64,000 bases of DNA from Pseudonocardia sp. N23 (GCF_002583555.1 NZ_BEGX01000035.1:21181-85180), one strand, 5' to 3'. Counted from the stretch's first letter, positions 45,988-57,045 are shown. The notes: generated by a model from the sequence alone, not told the origin. Numbers and translations are program-made.

Positions 45988-46081
45988 TGCACTCCTCTAA
46001 TTCCGGAGGCCGGGCGGCAGGATCCGCTCGACCTCGAACCTAGTGTCGAAGCACGTTCATGGTGCGATCTTCACGACTGGC

Positions 46082-46375
46082 TCATGACGGGTCGACCTTG
46101 CTTCCTGGTGTGTCGAGCGCGGGAGTCTCCCGTGCCCCGTGGGCCTGCAGGTGGAACCGCACCGCTGCGACGTCCAGCGGTCCCTGCACTCGAAGAGCGC
46201 GCGGGAACGCCGAGCGACGCTCGGCGCGGTCGAGGCACTCCGGATCGAGGTGCAGCCAGGCACCCCGGCCCGGTAGCCGCCGCCGCGGGTCAGGGGTCAG
46301 AACCCCGTCCACCACAACGACACGCAACAGACCACAGGCCTCCGCCCGGTTCCGACACCCGACGCATGTCCGCAC
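46082..46375 (-). CDS. ylxR: YlxR/DUF448 RNA-binding protein
   Basis: 97 residues beginning VRTCVGCRNRAEACGLLRVVV, with PRRRLPGRGAWLHLDPECLDRAERR; the GRGA(Y/W) motif and paired Cys define DUF448. In Bacillus subtilis the homologue (RnpM) modulates RNase P. GTG 46375 is chosen to match the family N-terminus. It lies between nusA and infB as in most bacteria. Confidence 0.9.
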   Translation of the reverse strand: MRTCVGCRNRAEACGLLRVVVVDGVLTPDPRRRLPGRGAWLHLDPECLDRAERRSAFPRALRVQGPLDVAAVRFHLQAHGARETPALDTPGSKVDPS

Positions 46376-46470
46376 CGGTTCGGAGCCGGTGCGAGCACCG
46401 GATCCGGCGAGCGGACGATCGGGAGTCGGCCCCTGGCAGTGGGCCGGTTGCGAGTGTAGCGCGTCGCCGA

Positions 46471-47517
46471 TCAGCCGACCGACTCCGTACCCGTGGTTCC
46501 GGCTACCCCGGCCGTCTCCTCGTCGGTGACGTTGCGGGGGTCGGCGTCGCTGCGGATGTCGATGCGCCACCCCGTCAGTCGTGCCGCCAACCGGGCGTTC
46601 TGCCCTTCCTTGCCGATCGCGAGCGACAGCTGGAAGTCGGGTACGACGACCCGCGCGGTGCGTGTCTTCGCGTCGATCACCGTGACCGACACCACCTTCG
46701 ACGGCGACAGGGCGTTGCCCACGAACGTCGCCGGGTCGTCCGACCAGTCGATGATGTCTATCTTCTCGCCGGCCAGCTCGCTCATCACGCCCCGCACCCG
46801 GGCACCCATCGGACCGATGCACGCGCCCTTCGGGTTCACCCCGGACACCGTCGAGCGGACCGCGATCTTGGTGCGGTGCCCCGACTCGCGGGCGATGGCG
46901 ACGATCTCCACCGACCCGTCGACGAGCTCGGGGACCTCCAGGGCGAACAGCTTCCGGACGAGGTTGGGGTGCGTGCGGCTCAACGTGATCTGGGTGCCGC
47001 GCTGGCCGCGGGTCACGCCGAGGACGTAGCACTTGATGCGGTCGCCGTGCTGGTAGCGCTCGCCGGGGACCTGCTCGGTCTGCGGCAGCGCGCCCTCGGT
47101 CTGCGACCCCGACAGGGCCAGGACGACGACGCCACGGGCGTTGGCCCGCGAGTCGGCCTGCACCTCGCCGGTGACGATCTCGCCCTCCTTGGCGGAGAAC
47201 TCGCCGAAGGTGCGCTCGTGCTCGGCGTCGCGCAGGCGCTGCACGATGACCTGCCGCGCGGTCGTCGCGGCGACGCGGCCGAAGCCGTCGGGGGTGTCGT
47301 CCCACTCCCGGTCGACGGTGCCGTCCTCGCCCAGCTCCTGGGCCAGCACGCGGACCAGTCCGGACTTGCGGTCGATGTCGATGCGGGCGTGGGACTCGTG
47401 GCCCTCGGTGTGCTTGTAGGCGGTGAGCAGTGCCGTCTCGATGGCCTCGAGGACCATGTCGAACGGGATGTCCTTGTCGCGCTCGATCGCGCGCAGGGCG
47501 GCGATGTCGACGTTCAT
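46471..47517 (-). CDS. nusA: transcription termination/antitermination factor NusA
   Basis: 348 residues, the short actinobacterial form. An N-terminal RNA-polymerase-binding domain, an S1 domain ([25 protein letters not shown] region) and two KH domains ([18 protein letters not shown] and [18 protein letters not shown]). ATG 47517 overlaps the rimP stop by 4 nt. NusA controls pausing, termination and rRNA antitermination. Confidence 0.95.
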   Translation of the reverse strand: MNVDIAALRAIERDKDIPFDMVLEAIETALLTAYKHTEGHESHARIDIDRKSGLVRVLAQELGEDGTVDREWDDTPDGFGRVAATTARQVIVQRLRDAEHERTFGEFSAKEGEIVTGEVQADSRANARGVVVLALSGSQTEGALPQTEQVPGERYQHGDRIKCYVLGVTRGQRGTQITLSRTHPNLVRKLFALEVPELVDGSVEIVAIARESGHRTKIAVRSTVSGVNPKGACIGPMGARVRGVMSELAGEKIDIIDWSDDPATFVGNALSPSKVVSVTVIDAKTRTARVVVPDFQLSLAIGKEGQNARLAARLTGWRIDIRSDADPRNVTDEETAGVAGTTGTESVG

Positions 47518-48044
47518 ACCTCGTCCTCCGTCCGCTCGACACGCCCGCCGAGCTTCTCGACCTCGGCGTCCGGCGGTTGCTTGAACTCGACCTGGACCAG
47601 CGCCTTCTCGACGTCGGTGTAGCGCAGTGCGCGGATCTCGCCGTCGACGAGGAGGTCGACGGCGTCGTCGCCCGCGCGGCCGACGCGACCCGTGAGCTTG
47701 TCACCGTCGACCGGCGTCACCTCGACCAGCCGCAGGAACGCCCGCCGCCAGTGCCGGGGCAGCGTGAGCGGCCGGTCGACGCCCGGGGAGGTGACCTCGA
47801 GGGTGTAGGAACCGCCGATCAGGTGCTCGTGCTGGTCGAGCTCGGCGGAGGCGGCGCGGCTGAGCGTCGCGATGACGTCGAGGCTCACCCCCGCGGTGTC
47901 GTCGGCGGAGTCGACGACGACCTTGACCGTGTGCCGCCGGCCCGTCGCGCGGACGTCGAGCTCGTCGAGCTCGAATCCGGCGTCGGCGACTATCGGCGCC
48001 AGCAGCTCGTGCAGCTGCCGGCCGACCTGGTCGGGGGTGGGCAT
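47514..48044 (-). CDS. rimP: ribosome maturation factor RimP
   Basis: 176 residues. [45 protein letters not shown] and [22 protein letters not shown] are the RimP signature. It assists 30S assembly. ATG 48044 has AGGAG upstream at 11-nt spacing. First gene of the rimP-nusA-ylxR-infB operon, divergent from the Tat lipoprotein gene with 150 bp between. Confidence 0.95.
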   Translation of the reverse strand: MPTPDQVGRQLHELLAPIVADAGFELDELDVRATGRRHTVKVVVDSADDTAGVSLDVIATLSRAASAELDQHEHLIGGSYTLEVTSPGVDRPLTLPRHWRRAFLRLVEVTPVDGDKLTGRVGRAGDDAVDLLVDGEIRALRYTDVEKALVQVEFKQPPDAEVEKLGGRVERTEDEV

Positions 48045-48194
48045 TCGGGACAACTCCTGACGTGAACGGGTTCGCGGCACGGACGGATCGCGCTCGGCCG
48101 CCACAGGGCCTGCGCACTGTCGCCGCGCCGTGCCGGGTGGGCCGCCAAGGGTATCGCGACGGCTCTCGGAGGCGGCCTGGCAGGATGGCCCGCC

Positions 48195-48698
48195 GTGAGT
48201 CCCCGCGGCCTGGTATCGCTCCCCGTCCCGGCCGGGCCGGTCCGGTTGACCCGGCGGCGGCTGATCGCACTCGCGGCGCTGGCCCCGGTCGCGGGCGCGG
48301 CGCTGTCGGCGTGCGACGGCGCGTCCGGCAGCAGCGGGCCCGACCCGTTGATCGCGCTGGCCCGCGCGGCGCGCGACGACGCCGAACTGATCGGAGCCGC
48401 CATCACCGCCAGCCCCGCGCTCACCGACCGCCTCACCCCCGCCCGGCAGGCCCGCACCGACCACGCGGCGGCGCTGGAGACGGAGGTCGCCCGGCTGGCC
48501 GGGGGCACCCCGGCACCGGCCACGCCGGCGACGTCGACCGCGCCGCCCGCGAACCCGACGACCGCGTCGGTGCTCGCCTCTCTCAAGAAGTCGGCGAACG
48601 ACGCGGGCGCGCTCGTCGCGACGCTGCCGGCGGCGCGGGTCGGCCTGGTCGCAGGGGTCGCCGCGTGCTGTGCCGCGTACACGGTGGTGCTGTCGTGA
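48195..48698 (+). CDS. Tat-type lipoprotein, helical
   Basis: 167 residues. RRR at 20-22 is followed by a hydrophobic stretch and lipobox LSAC (Cys40), so it should be exported by Tat and lipid-anchored. The mature part is Ala-rich and helical with a Pro/Thr linker and ends in a hydrophobic segment. Position matches Rv2843, next to a ferritin-like DUF4439 gene whose start overlaps its stop (GTGA). Confidence 0.78.
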   Translation: MSPRGLVSLPVPAGPVRLTRRRLIALAALAPVAGAALSACDGASGSSGPDPLIALARAARDDAELIGAAITASPALTDRLTPARQARTDHAAALETEVARLAGGTPAPATPATSTAPPANPTTASVLASLKKSANDAGALVATLPAARVGLVAGVAACCAAYTVVLS

Positions 48699-49162
48699 GC
48701 GGCCCCGCGCAGCAGCGCGCGTCGGTCGACCAGGCCTCGATCGACGCGCTGCAGGACGTGCTGGAGACCGAGCACGCGGCGCTGTGGGCGTACTCGCTGA
48801 TCGTCGCCTACCTGCCGACAGACCTGGCGGAGCGGGCCCGCGGCGACTCCGACGCGCACCGCACCCTTCGGGGGCTGATCGAGCAGACGCTCAGCGACGT
48901 CGGGGCGCGTCCGGTCTCGGCGCTGCCGTCGTACAAGCCGCCGACACCGGTCACCGACGGCCCCACCGCCGAGCAGCTCGCCGTCGTCGCCGAGACCGAC
49001 ACGCTGGCCGCGTGGCGGTCCGTGCTGGAGCGCACCACCGACAAGCCGCTGCGGGCCGCCGCTCTCGACGCACTCGTGTCGGGAACGGTCAGGTGCATGC
49101 AGTGGCGGTCGTCGGCGGGGTTGACGCCGGTGGTGCCGACGTTCCCCGGCCGCACGCCCTAA
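48695..49162 (+). CDS. DUF4439 ferritin-like domain protein
   Basis: 155 residues. QASIDALQDVLETEHAALWAYSLIVAYLP contains the ExxH-like motif of a ferritin-like four-helix bundle; a second motif appears near LAAWRSVLERTTDKPLRAAALDALVSG. Position matches Rv2844. Co-translated with the Tat lipoprotein, implying a joint envelope function. The stop overlaps the converging aminotransferase stop. Confidence 0.82.
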   Translation: MSGPAQQRASVDQASIDALQDVLETEHAALWAYSLIVAYLPTDLAERARGDSDAHRTLRGLIEQTLSDVGARPVSALPSYKPPTPVTDGPTAEQLAVVAETDTLAAWRSVLERTTDKPLRAAALDALVSGTVRCMQWRSSAGLTPVVPTFPGRTP

Positions 49163-50181
49163 CGAAGGGCCGCGACGGCACGGTCGAGGTCGTCGGCGGT
49201 GTTGTAGAGATGGAACGAGACCCGCGCACCACCCGCGCGGGCCGACGCCGCCACCCCGGCCGCGGCGAGCCGCCCGATCGCGCCGGGCGCGGCCACGCTC
49301 ACGATCGCCGACCCGGTCGGCGCCGTGCCGAGCGCGACGCGCAGCGCGTCGGCGAGCCGGGTGCAGTGCGCGTGCACCGCCGCCATGTCGAGACCGGCCA
49401 GCCACGGCAACGACCCCGCCGCCCCGACCTGGCACGTCCACGCCGGTGAGACGTCGAAGGCCCGCGCATCGGCGGCGAGCTGCGGCGGCAGCCCGTAGAC
49501 GCCCGTCCACGGGTCCTCGCTCGCATACCAGCCCGCGAGGTGCGGGACGGCCTCGACGTCGTCGCGCAGCGCCATCCAGGCCGTGCCGCGCGGTGCGAGC
49601 AGCCACTTGTACCCGCTGCCCACGACGACGTCGGCCCACGCCAGCGACAGCGGCAGCCAGCCCGCGGCCTGGGTGACGTCGAGGACCACCCGGGTGCCGT
49701 GCCGCTCCCGGACCGCGCGCAGCCCGTCGAGGTCGGCGATCCGGCCGTCGGCGGACTGCACGACGCTGACGGCGACGACGTCGGCCTCCGCCGCGGCCTC
49801 GACGAGCCGGTCGGGCGGCACCTCCGTGACCGTGACCCCGCGTCCGGCCTGCACCGCGAACGGGAACGAGACGCTGGTGAACTCCCGCTCCGCCACGACG
49901 ACCCGCGCCCCGTCGGGCACGGCCGCCGCGATCGGGCCGAGCAGCTGCGACGCGGCGGTCCCGATGGCGACCCGGTCGGCGCCCACCCCGACCAGCGAGG
50001 CGAACGCGGCGCGCGCCGTCGCGACGGGCGCGTCGAACTCCGGCGGGGAGTGGTGCCCGCTCCCCCACCGCCGTACCGACTCGCCCACGGCCTCCGCCAC
50101 CCGCAGCGGCGGCACACCGACGCTCGCCGAGTTCAGGTAGCCGGCGGGGACGTCGAAGATCTCGCCGAACGCGGTCCGCAT
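49159..50181 (-). CDS. class V aminotransferase-fold PLP enzyme
   Basis: 340 residues. The PLP-binding segment VVVGSGYKWLLAPRGTAWMAL carries the lysine, preceded by VVLDVTQAAGWLPL whose Asp binds the pyridine nitrogen. This resembles cysteine desulfurase/kynureninase-like actinobacterial enzymes of unknown substrate. ATG 50181 follows TAGCGT (50189-50194) by 7 nt. It is divergent from yjbQ. Confidence 0.85.
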   Translation of the reverse strand: MRTAFGEIFDVPAGYLNSASVGVPPLRVAEAVGESVRRWGSGHHSPPEFDAPVATARAAFASLVGVGADRVAIGTAASQLLGPIAAAVPDGARVVVAEREFTSVSFPFAVQAGRGVTVTEVPPDRLVEAAAEADVVAVSVVQSADGRIADLDGLRAVRERHGTRVVLDVTQAAGWLPLSLAWADVVVGSGYKWLLAPRGTAWMALRDDVEAVPHLAGWYASEDPWTGVYGLPPQLAADARAFDVSPAWTCQVGAAGSLPWLAGLDMAAVHAHCTRLADALRVALGTAPTGSAIVSVAAPGAIGRLAAAGVAASARAGGARVSFHLYNTADDLDRAVAALR

Positions 50182-50295
50182 CGGCGCGACGCTACCGACC
50201 CCGGACGAACGGCACCGTGACGCACCCCGTGGCACGACTGTGCCGTTCGTTCGCTCCGGGAAGCGCTTCGCAGGGTCGCCGGTAGCGTGGTCGCG

Positions 50296-50706
50296 ATGCA
50301 CAGCGAGCTGATCGAGATCCGGACCGGTACCTCGGAGACGGTGCGCGACCTGGGCGCCGAGATCGACGCGTTCCTGCGCGCCGCGCTCGCCGGCGACGGG
50401 CTGCTCAACATCTGGGTGCCGCACGCGACGGCGGGGCTGGCCGTCGTCGAGACGGGCGCCGGCAGCGACGACGACCTGCTCGCGACGCTACGCGACCTGC
50501 TACCCGCCGACGACCGCTGGCGCCACCGGCACGGCAGCCACGGTCACGGCCGCGACCACGTCCTGCCCGCGATCATCTCGCCGTCGCTGATGGTGCCGGT
50601 CCTGGCCGGGCAGGCCACGCTGGGGACGTGGCAGTCGGTGTGCCTGGTGGACACGAACGTCGACAACCCGGTACGGACGGTGCGGTTGTCGTTCCTGGCC
50701 GGCTGA
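50296..50706 (+). CDS. yjbQ: YjbQ/UPF0047 family protein
   Basis: 136 residues. GDGLLNIWVPHATAGLAVVETG and HVLPAIISPSLMVPVLAGQATLGTWQSVCLVD are the YjbQ signature; members bind metal through conserved His and have weak thiamin-phosphate synthase activity. ATG 50296 lies 7 nt after TAGCGT (50283-50288), so a leaderless start is likely. Confidence 0.9.
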   Translation: MHSELIEIRTGTSETVRDLGAEIDAFLRAALAGDGLLNIWVPHATAGLAVVETGAGSDDDLLATLRDLLPADDRWRHRHGSHGHGRDHVLPAIISPSLMVPVLAGQATLGTWQSVCLVDTNVDNPVRTVRLSFLAG

Positions 50707-50708
50707 CC

Positions 50709-51506
50709 CTAGACCCTCACGGGCAGGGCCGCGGTGTATCCGGACGCCACGTCGCCGGTCATCGTCGCCAGCTGGCGGTCCCAGCCGTCGCGGAAGACGT
50801 TGTCGGAGTCCAGCGACACCTGCGACAGGTTGCGGACGCTCCCCGGGTAGCCGTCGGTGGCGTAGACGGTCTCGCAGGTCGCCTGCGGCAGCGCGAGCTG
50901 GGTGGTGCGCACCGCGTTGCCCGACGACGTCACCTGGTCGAGGGCCGGGTAGATCTCGACGTGGACGTGCGGCCAGCGACCCGCGTAGCAGGCCGGGAAG
51001 ATGCTGGTGAACGACACCTTCCCCGCGCTGTCGGCGGCCTGCACGCCACGCAGGTAGTTCTCGCCGGTGACGCCGCGGGAGTAGAGCGAGTAGTTGCCGT
51101 CGCGGTCGCAGTGCCACAGGTAGACGGCCGCGCCGGGCATCGCGGCTCCGCTCGTGTCGGTCAGTGTCAGGTCGATGCGCAGCGGGACGCCCTGCGCGGT
51201 CGTCGTCGACGACCCGAAGCTGGAGCGGATGTCGCTGCGGACGATCCCGGCGTCGTCGAGGACGTTCGGGCCGTTGGAGCCGTCGGCCGGGTAGGGCCCG
51301 CCGGTCTCCTCGGGGATCTCCCCCGACCCCGGCCCCGCAGCGCCGGACGCCGTCGTGGCCGCCGCCGAGCCGGTCGTCCCGGCCGCGCAGCCCGCGAGCG
51401 TCAGCGCCCCCGCCCCGGCGAGCAGGCCGAGCAGCCGGCGCCTGCCCAGCAGCCGCGGCAGGTCGCGGGAGATGCCCCCGAAGTCGTCGTGGTCGTCGTC
51501 GTGCAC
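50709..51506 (-). CDS. intradiol ring-cleavage dioxygenase-like Tat lipoprotein
   Basis: 265 residues from GTG 51506 (ribosome binding site GAGGAG). The N-terminus has RRR (22-24), a hydrophobic stretch and lipobox LAGC (Cys40). The dioxygenase fold has VYLWHCDRDGNYSLY, ENYLRGVQ and CYAGRWPHVHVEIYP, supplying the two Tyr and two His iron ligands. This is the secreted intradiol dioxygenase-like family of actinobacteria, anchored outside the cell; substrate unknown. Its 3' end is 3 bp from converging yjbQ. Confidence 0.86.
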   Translation of the reverse strand: MHDDDHDDFGGISRDLPRLLGRRRLLGLLAGAGALTLAGCAAGTTGSAAATTASGAAGPGSGEIPEETGGPYPADGSNGPNVLDDAGIVRSDIRSSFGSSTTTAQGVPLRIDLTLTDTSGAAMPGAAVYLWHCDRDGNYSLYSRGVTGENYLRGVQAADSAGKVSFTSIFPACYAGRWPHVHVEIYPALDQVTSSGNAVRTTQLALPQATCETVYATDGYPGSVRNLSQVSLDSDNVFRDGWDRQLATMTGDVASGYTAALPVRV

Positions 51507-51601
51507 AAGGGCTCCTCGGAGGCGTGGTGGGGGTGTCCCGTCACCACCGTCCCGAGTGCACCCCGCCGCCGGCTGGGAACGAGCTGTGCGTCCGCTGTGC
51601 T

Positions 51602-51621
51602 CGTGAGTGGCGCCACTCACG
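51602..51621. promoter_or_regulatory. 20-bp perfect palindrome between proS and dioxygenase gene
   Basis: CGTGAGTGGCGCCACTCACG is self-complementary over all 20 bases. It starts 5 nt beyond the proS stop and about 100 bp before the dioxygenase start. It can be a proS terminator hairpin (8-bp stem, loop GCGC) or a regulator site. Confidence 0.75.
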
Positions 51622-51625
51622 TGGG

Positions 51626-53371
51626 TCAGCCGCGGACGAGCCCCACCAGGTGCGCGACCGCACCGTCGAGGGCGACCTCGACGCGCTCGCCGCTGCGCCT
51701 GTCCTTGACCTCGATCTTCCCGTCGGCCAGCCCGCGACCGACGACGACGATCGTCGGCACCCCGACGAGCTCGGCGTCGGCGAACTTCACGCCTGGCGAG
51801 GCCTTGCGGTCGTCGAGCAGCACCGACAGACCGGCGGACTCCAGCTCGCGGGCGAGCTTCTCCCCGCCCGCGGTGATCTCCTCGTTCTTGCCGGCGATCA
51901 CGAGGTGCACGTCGTACGGGGACACCGCGCGGGGCCAGATCAGACCCGACCCGTCATGGCTCTGCTCCGCCACGACGGCGACGAGGCGCGACACCCCGAT
52001 GCCGTAGGAGCCCATGGTGATGCGGACGGGCTTGGAGTCGGGGCCCAGCGCGTCGAGGGAGAACGCGTCGGCGTACTTGCGGCCGAGCTGGAAGATGTGG
52101 CCGATCTCGATGCCGCGGGCGGACTCCAGCGGCCCGCTGCCGTCGGGGGCCTCGTCGCCCGCGCGGACGTCGGCGGCCTCGATGGTGCCGTCGGGGGTGA
52201 AGTCACGGCCCGCGACCAGGTCGACGACGTGGTGGTCGGCCTTGTCGGCACCGGTCACCCAGGCGGTGCCGGTGACGATGCGGGGGTCGACCAGGTAGCG
52301 GACCCCGTTGGCGGCCAGCGCGCCCGGGCCGATGTAGCCCTTCACGAGGAAGGAGTGGGCGGCGAAGTCCTTGTCCTCCAGCAGCGCCACCTCGGCGGGG
52401 GCGACGGCGGCCTCGAGGCGCTTCATGTCGACCTCGCGGTCGCCCGGCACACCGACGCCGAGCACCTCCCACTCGTCCGACCCGGGCTGCCGCAGCTTCA
52501 CCAGGACGTTCTTGAGCGTGTCGGCCGCGGTGAACTGCCGGCCGAGCCCGGCGCCGTTGAGGAACGTGACGAGCGACTCGATGGTCGGCGTGTCGGGCGT
52601 GTGGTGGACCTGCGCGGCGGGCTTGTCGTCGATCGGCTGCGCGGGGGGCGCGGGCGTGGTGACGGCCTCGACGTTGGCGGCATAGCCGGACGCGGAGCGG
52701 ACGAACGTGTCCTCGCCGGTCTCGGCCTCGGCCAGGAACTCCTCCGACGCCGACCCGCCCATGGCGCCCGACGTGGCGGACACGATGACGTAGCGCAGCG
52801 AGAGCCGGTCGAAGATCTTCGTGTACGCCTTGCGGTGCAACGCGTACGACTCGGCGAGGCCCTCGTCGGAGAGGTCGAAGGAGTACGAGTCCTTCATCAG
52901 GAACTCGCGGCCGCGCAGGATGCCCGCGCGGGGGCGTTCCTCGTCGCGGTACTTGTTCTGGATCTGGTAGAGCCGGACCGGGTAGTCCTTGTAGGAGGAG
53001 TACTCGCCCTTCACCGCGAGGGTGAACAGCTCTTCGTGGGTGGGCCCGAGCAGGTAGTCGTTGCCCTTGCGGTCCTTGAGCCGGAAAAGGTTCGGGCCGT
53101 ACTCGGTCCACCGGTTCGTCGCCTCGTAGGGATCTCGGGGCAGCAGCGCGGGGAACTGGATCTCCTGGGCGCCGAAGGCGTCCATCTCCTCGCGGACGAT
53201 CTCCTCGATCTTCCGGAGGACGCGCAGGCCCAGCGGCAGCCAGGAGTACACGCCCGGCGCGACACGGCGGACGTAGCCGGCGCGGACCAGCAGCTTGTGG
53301 CTGGGCACCTCCGCGTCGGCCGGGTCCTCGCGGAGGGTGCGGAGGAACAGCGACGACATCCTGGTCAACAC
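51626..53371 (-). CDS. proS: prolyl-tRNA synthetase
   Basis: 581 residues, bacterial-type ProRS with the class II motifs (motif 2 [25 protein letters not shown], motif 3 [17 protein letters not shown]) and the INS editing domain between ([10 protein letters not shown]). GTG 53371 gives [21 protein letters not shown], the mycobacterial N-terminus. TACCCT (53384-53379) precedes it by 7 nt: leaderless. Confidence 0.96.
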   Translation of the reverse strand: MLTRMSSLFLRTLREDPADAEVPSHKLLVRAGYVRRVAPGVYSWLPLGLRVLRKIEEIVREEMDAFGAQEIQFPALLPRDPYEATNRWTEYGPNLFRLKDRKGNDYLLGPTHEELFTLAVKGEYSSYKDYPVRLYQIQNKYRDEERPRAGILRGREFLMKDSYSFDLSDEGLAESYALHRKAYTKIFDRLSLRYVIVSATSGAMGGSASEEFLAEAETGEDTFVRSASGYAANVEAVTTPAPPAQPIDDKPAAQVHHTPDTPTIESLVTFLNGAGLGRQFTAADTLKNVLVKLRQPGSDEWEVLGVGVPGDREVDMKRLEAAVAPAEVALLEDKDFAAHSFLVKGYIGPGALAANGVRYLVDPRIVTGTAWVTGADKADHHVVDLVAGRDFTPDGTIEAADVRAGDEAPDGSGPLESARGIEIGHIFQLGRKYADAFSLDALGPDSKPVRITMGSYGIGVSRLVAVVAEQSHDGSGLIWPRAVSPYDVHLVIAGKNEEITAGGEKLARELESAGLSVLLDDRKASPGVKFADAELVGVPTIVVVGRGLADGKIEVKDRRSGERVEVALDGAVAHLVGLVRG

Positions 53372-53450
53372 GCGCGCAAGGGTAGCGACGACCGCCGACG
53401 GACTTCGCCCCGGTTACGGCACGACGGTCGTCATCGGCTTGGATGTGCGG

Positions 53451-54140
53451 ATGAGCAGCCGTGTCGTGGTGCTGGTGGCCCGTCCCACGCCCTCGGGTGT
53501 CGACGCCCGCTCGCTGGCCGGGCTCGCCGCGGCGGTGGCCGCCTCCGTCGCCGACCCGGTCCGCGTCGCGCACCTCGACCAGGCGGAGCCGTCGATCCAC
53601 GATGTGCTCGACGAGGCGGTCCGCGACGGCGCCGGCACCGCGCTGCTGGTCCCCCTCGCCGTCCCCGCCGACGCCTACCTGCGCACCTGGATCGCCAAGG
53701 CCGTCGCGAACTGGCGCGAGACACGGGCTCCGCTGCAGCTCGACGTCCGCCTCGCCGACGACCTCACGGCGAGCGCGGGAGCGGCCGCCGCCGTCGCGGC
53801 CCTCACCGACGGCGAGGGCGAGGCGGTCACCGCGTCGCCGGGTGGGTTCCGCGCCCCGTCGTGGTCCGAGCTCCCGGGCCACGACCGGCACCTGCTGCTG
53901 TGCCGCGGCCCGCGCTGCACCGCGCACGGCGCGGGTGCCACCCACCGCGCGCTGTCCGCCGCCGCACGCGACGAGCCGGGCACCCTGGTGACGCCGATCG
54001 GCTGCCTCGGACCGTGCAACCTGGGCCCGATCGTCATCGAGACGCCCGGGGACGATCCCGAGGGCACCTGGCACCAGCGCGTGGACCCGAGCGTGGCGAG
54101 GGCGCTCGCGGCACGGCGGGCGGACGTCAGTAGCGGTTGA
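53451..54140 (+). CDS. CbiX-like domain fused to thioredoxin-like 2Fe-2S domain
   Basis: 229 residues. Residues 1-125 resemble CbiX/sirohydrochlorin ferrochelatase (repeating helix-strand, AGTALLVPLAVPADAYLRTWI) but the usual N-terminal catalytic His-Gly-Ser is replaced by LVARPTPSG. Residues 145-200 form a thioredoxin-like ferredoxin with C151, C156, C185 and C189 (LLLCRGPRC, PIGCLGPCN). It may bind a cluster or tetrapyrrole rather than chelate metal. ATG 53451 chosen. Confidence 0.75.
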   Translation: MSSRVVVLVARPTPSGVDARSLAGLAAAVAASVADPVRVAHLDQAEPSIHDVLDEAVRDGAGTALLVPLAVPADAYLRTWIAKAVANWRETRAPLQLDVRLADDLTASAGAAAAVAALTDGEGEAVTASPGGFRAPSWSELPGHDRHLLLCRGPRCTAHGAGATHRALSAAARDEPGTLVTPIGCLGPCNLGPIVIETPGDDPEGTWHQRVDPSVARALAARRADVSSG

Positions 54141-54149
54141 GCCTCGTGC

Positions 54150-54286
54150 CGGCGGCGAGGGCGATGTCGACGGACTCGTGGCGATGAACCGCGCCGGCTC
54201 GGGTCGACGTGGTCGATCACCTTGTCCGCGACGGCGGCCGGCGGCTCGGAGACGATCTCCCTGAGCTCTGCGTCGCTCTCGATCAC
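54150..54286 (-). pseudogene. PPOX-type oxidase N-terminal remnant
   Basis: GTG 54286 starts IESDAELREIVSEPPAAVADKVIDHVD, the N-terminal consensus of MSMEG_1061-type pyridoxamine-phosphate-oxidase-like proteins. The expected continuation (RFIATSP) appears in another frame just after, and the rest of the roughly 200-residue protein is missing. It lies downstream of metX on the same strand. Confidence 0.6.
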
Positions 54287-54305
54287 CCCACGCGGGTAAG
54301 GGCCC

Positions 54306-55448
54306 CTATTCGCGCAGGAGTGACGTGAGGTGCGCACCGACCACCGCGTCCTCGATGAGGAACCCGTCGTGGCCGTAGGGCGAGTCGATCACCTTCAGCT
54401 GCGCGCCCGGGATGCCCTCGGCCATCTCGATCGACTGCTCCAGTGGGTAGAGCCGGTCGGAGTTCACCCCGGCGACGTACGTCGTCGCCCGCACCCGGCG
54501 CAGCGCCGACGCCACCCCGCCCCGGCCACGGCCGACGTCGTGGGCGTTCATCAGCTCGGTGAGCCGCACGTAGGAGCCGGCATCGAACCGGTGCACCAGC
54601 TTGTCGGCGTGGTGGTCGAGGTAGGACTCGACGGCGTAGCGGCCGCCGTGCCACGGGTCCTCACCGTTCTGGGCGTCGCGGCCGAAGCGGGTGGCGAGCT
54701 CGAAGCCGCTGCGGTAGCTCAGGTGCGCGATGCGCCGGGCGACGCCGAGCCCGGCGTGGGGGCCCTTGCCGACGGGGAGGTCGTGGTGGTCGCCACCGTT
54801 CCATCCCGGGTCGGCGCGGATCGCGGCGAGCTGCGGTGCGGCCCAGCCGATCTGGTCGGCCGAGGTCGCCGAGGGCGCGGCCAGCACGAACAGCCTGCGG
54901 ACGCGGTCGGGCTCGCACGCCGCCCACTCGAGCGCCCGCATGCCACCCATCGACCCACCGATGACGCACGCCCACGTGTCGATGCCCAGCGCGTCGGCGA
55001 GGACGGTCTCGGCGGCGACGGTGTCGCGCGCGGTCACCAGGGGGAACCGGCTCCCCCACGGCACCCCGTCGGGGGCGGTCGACGACGGGCCGGTGGACCC
55101 CTGGCAGCCGCCGACCACGTTGGGCGCCACCACGAACCACTCGGCCGGGTCGAGCGCGCGGCCGGGCCCGACGACGGCTTGCCACCAGCCCGCGGTGGGA
55201 TGCCCCGGTCCGGCCGGGCCGACGACGTGGCTGTCTCCGGTCAGCGCGTGCAGCACGAGGACCGCGTTGGTCCGCTGCGCGTTGAGCGTCCCCCACGTCT
55301 CGTAGGCGATCCGGACGCCGGGCAGCTCGCCGCCGCCCTCCAGGCGCAGCGCCGCCGGCAGCTGCACCCACTGACGACGACCGGGGTCGTCCCCCTCCCG
55401 CCAGGCACCGCTGGCGGGAGGGAGGACGACGGAGTTCGTGGTGCTCAT
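54306..55448 (-). CDS. metX: homoserine O-acetyltransferase
   Basis: 380 residues of the alpha/beta-hydrolase MetX family. Nucleophile S166 in GGSMGGM, NSDRLYPLEQ with the catalytic Asp and YGHDGFL with the His. It makes O-acetylhomoserine for MetY. ATG 55448 lies 9 bp after the metY stop. Codons for residues about 8-20 form a long hairpin (55387-55429). Confidence 0.95.
   Translation of the reverse strand: MSTTNSVVLPPASGAWREGDDPGRRQWVQLPAALRLEGGGELPGVRIAYETWGTLNAQRTNAVLVLHALTGDSHVVGPAGPGHPTAGWWQAVVGPGRALDPAEWFVVAPNVVGGCQGSTGPSSTAPDGVPWGSRFPLVTARDTVAAETVLADALGIDTWACVIGGSMGGMRALEWAACEPDRVRRLFVLAAPSATSADQIGWAAPQLAAIRADPGWNGGDHHDLPVGKGPHAGLGVARRIAHLSYRSGFELATRFGRDAQNGEDPWHGGRYAVESYLDHHADKLVHRFDAGSYVRLTELMNAHDVGRGRGGVASALRRVRATTYVAGVNSDRLYPLEQSIEMAEGIPGAQLKVIDSPYGHDGFLIEDAVVGAHLTSLLRE
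55387..55429 (-). terminator. hairpin between metY and metX inside metX codons
   Basis: CCCTCCCGCCAG (55393-55404) pairs with CTGGCGGGAGGG (55411-55422) around a 6-nt loop, and the outer TCGTCC/GGACGA (55387-55392, 55124+300=55424-55429) extends it past a bulged A at 55423. It lies 29 nt beyond the metY stop on the transcribed strand. Confidence 0.65.
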
Positions 55449-55457
55449 GACCTCTGC

Positions 55458-57005
<1,548 letters not shown>

Positions 57006-57015
57006 TCACGCCGCG

Positions 57016-57045
57016 AAGGTATCCGGTGCCGATGTGGCCGCACAA
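57016..57045 (-). promoter_or_regulatory. metYX promoter candidate
   Basis: -35 TTGTGC (57045-57040) and -10 TACCTT (57021-57016) with an 18-bp spacer, upstream of the riboswitch candidate. It predicts a 5' leader of about 235 nt. Confidence 0.5.

Noticed and set aside
42682..47622. A 1646-codon open frame on the plus strand opposite infB and nusA
   Set aside because: It is the high-GC antisense shadow of well-recognised genes; its residues are Arg/Asp/Val-rich and low-complexity with no family motif.
48695..49162. Bacterioferritin
   Set aside because: Only one clear ExxH-like motif and short length; it fits DUF4439 better.
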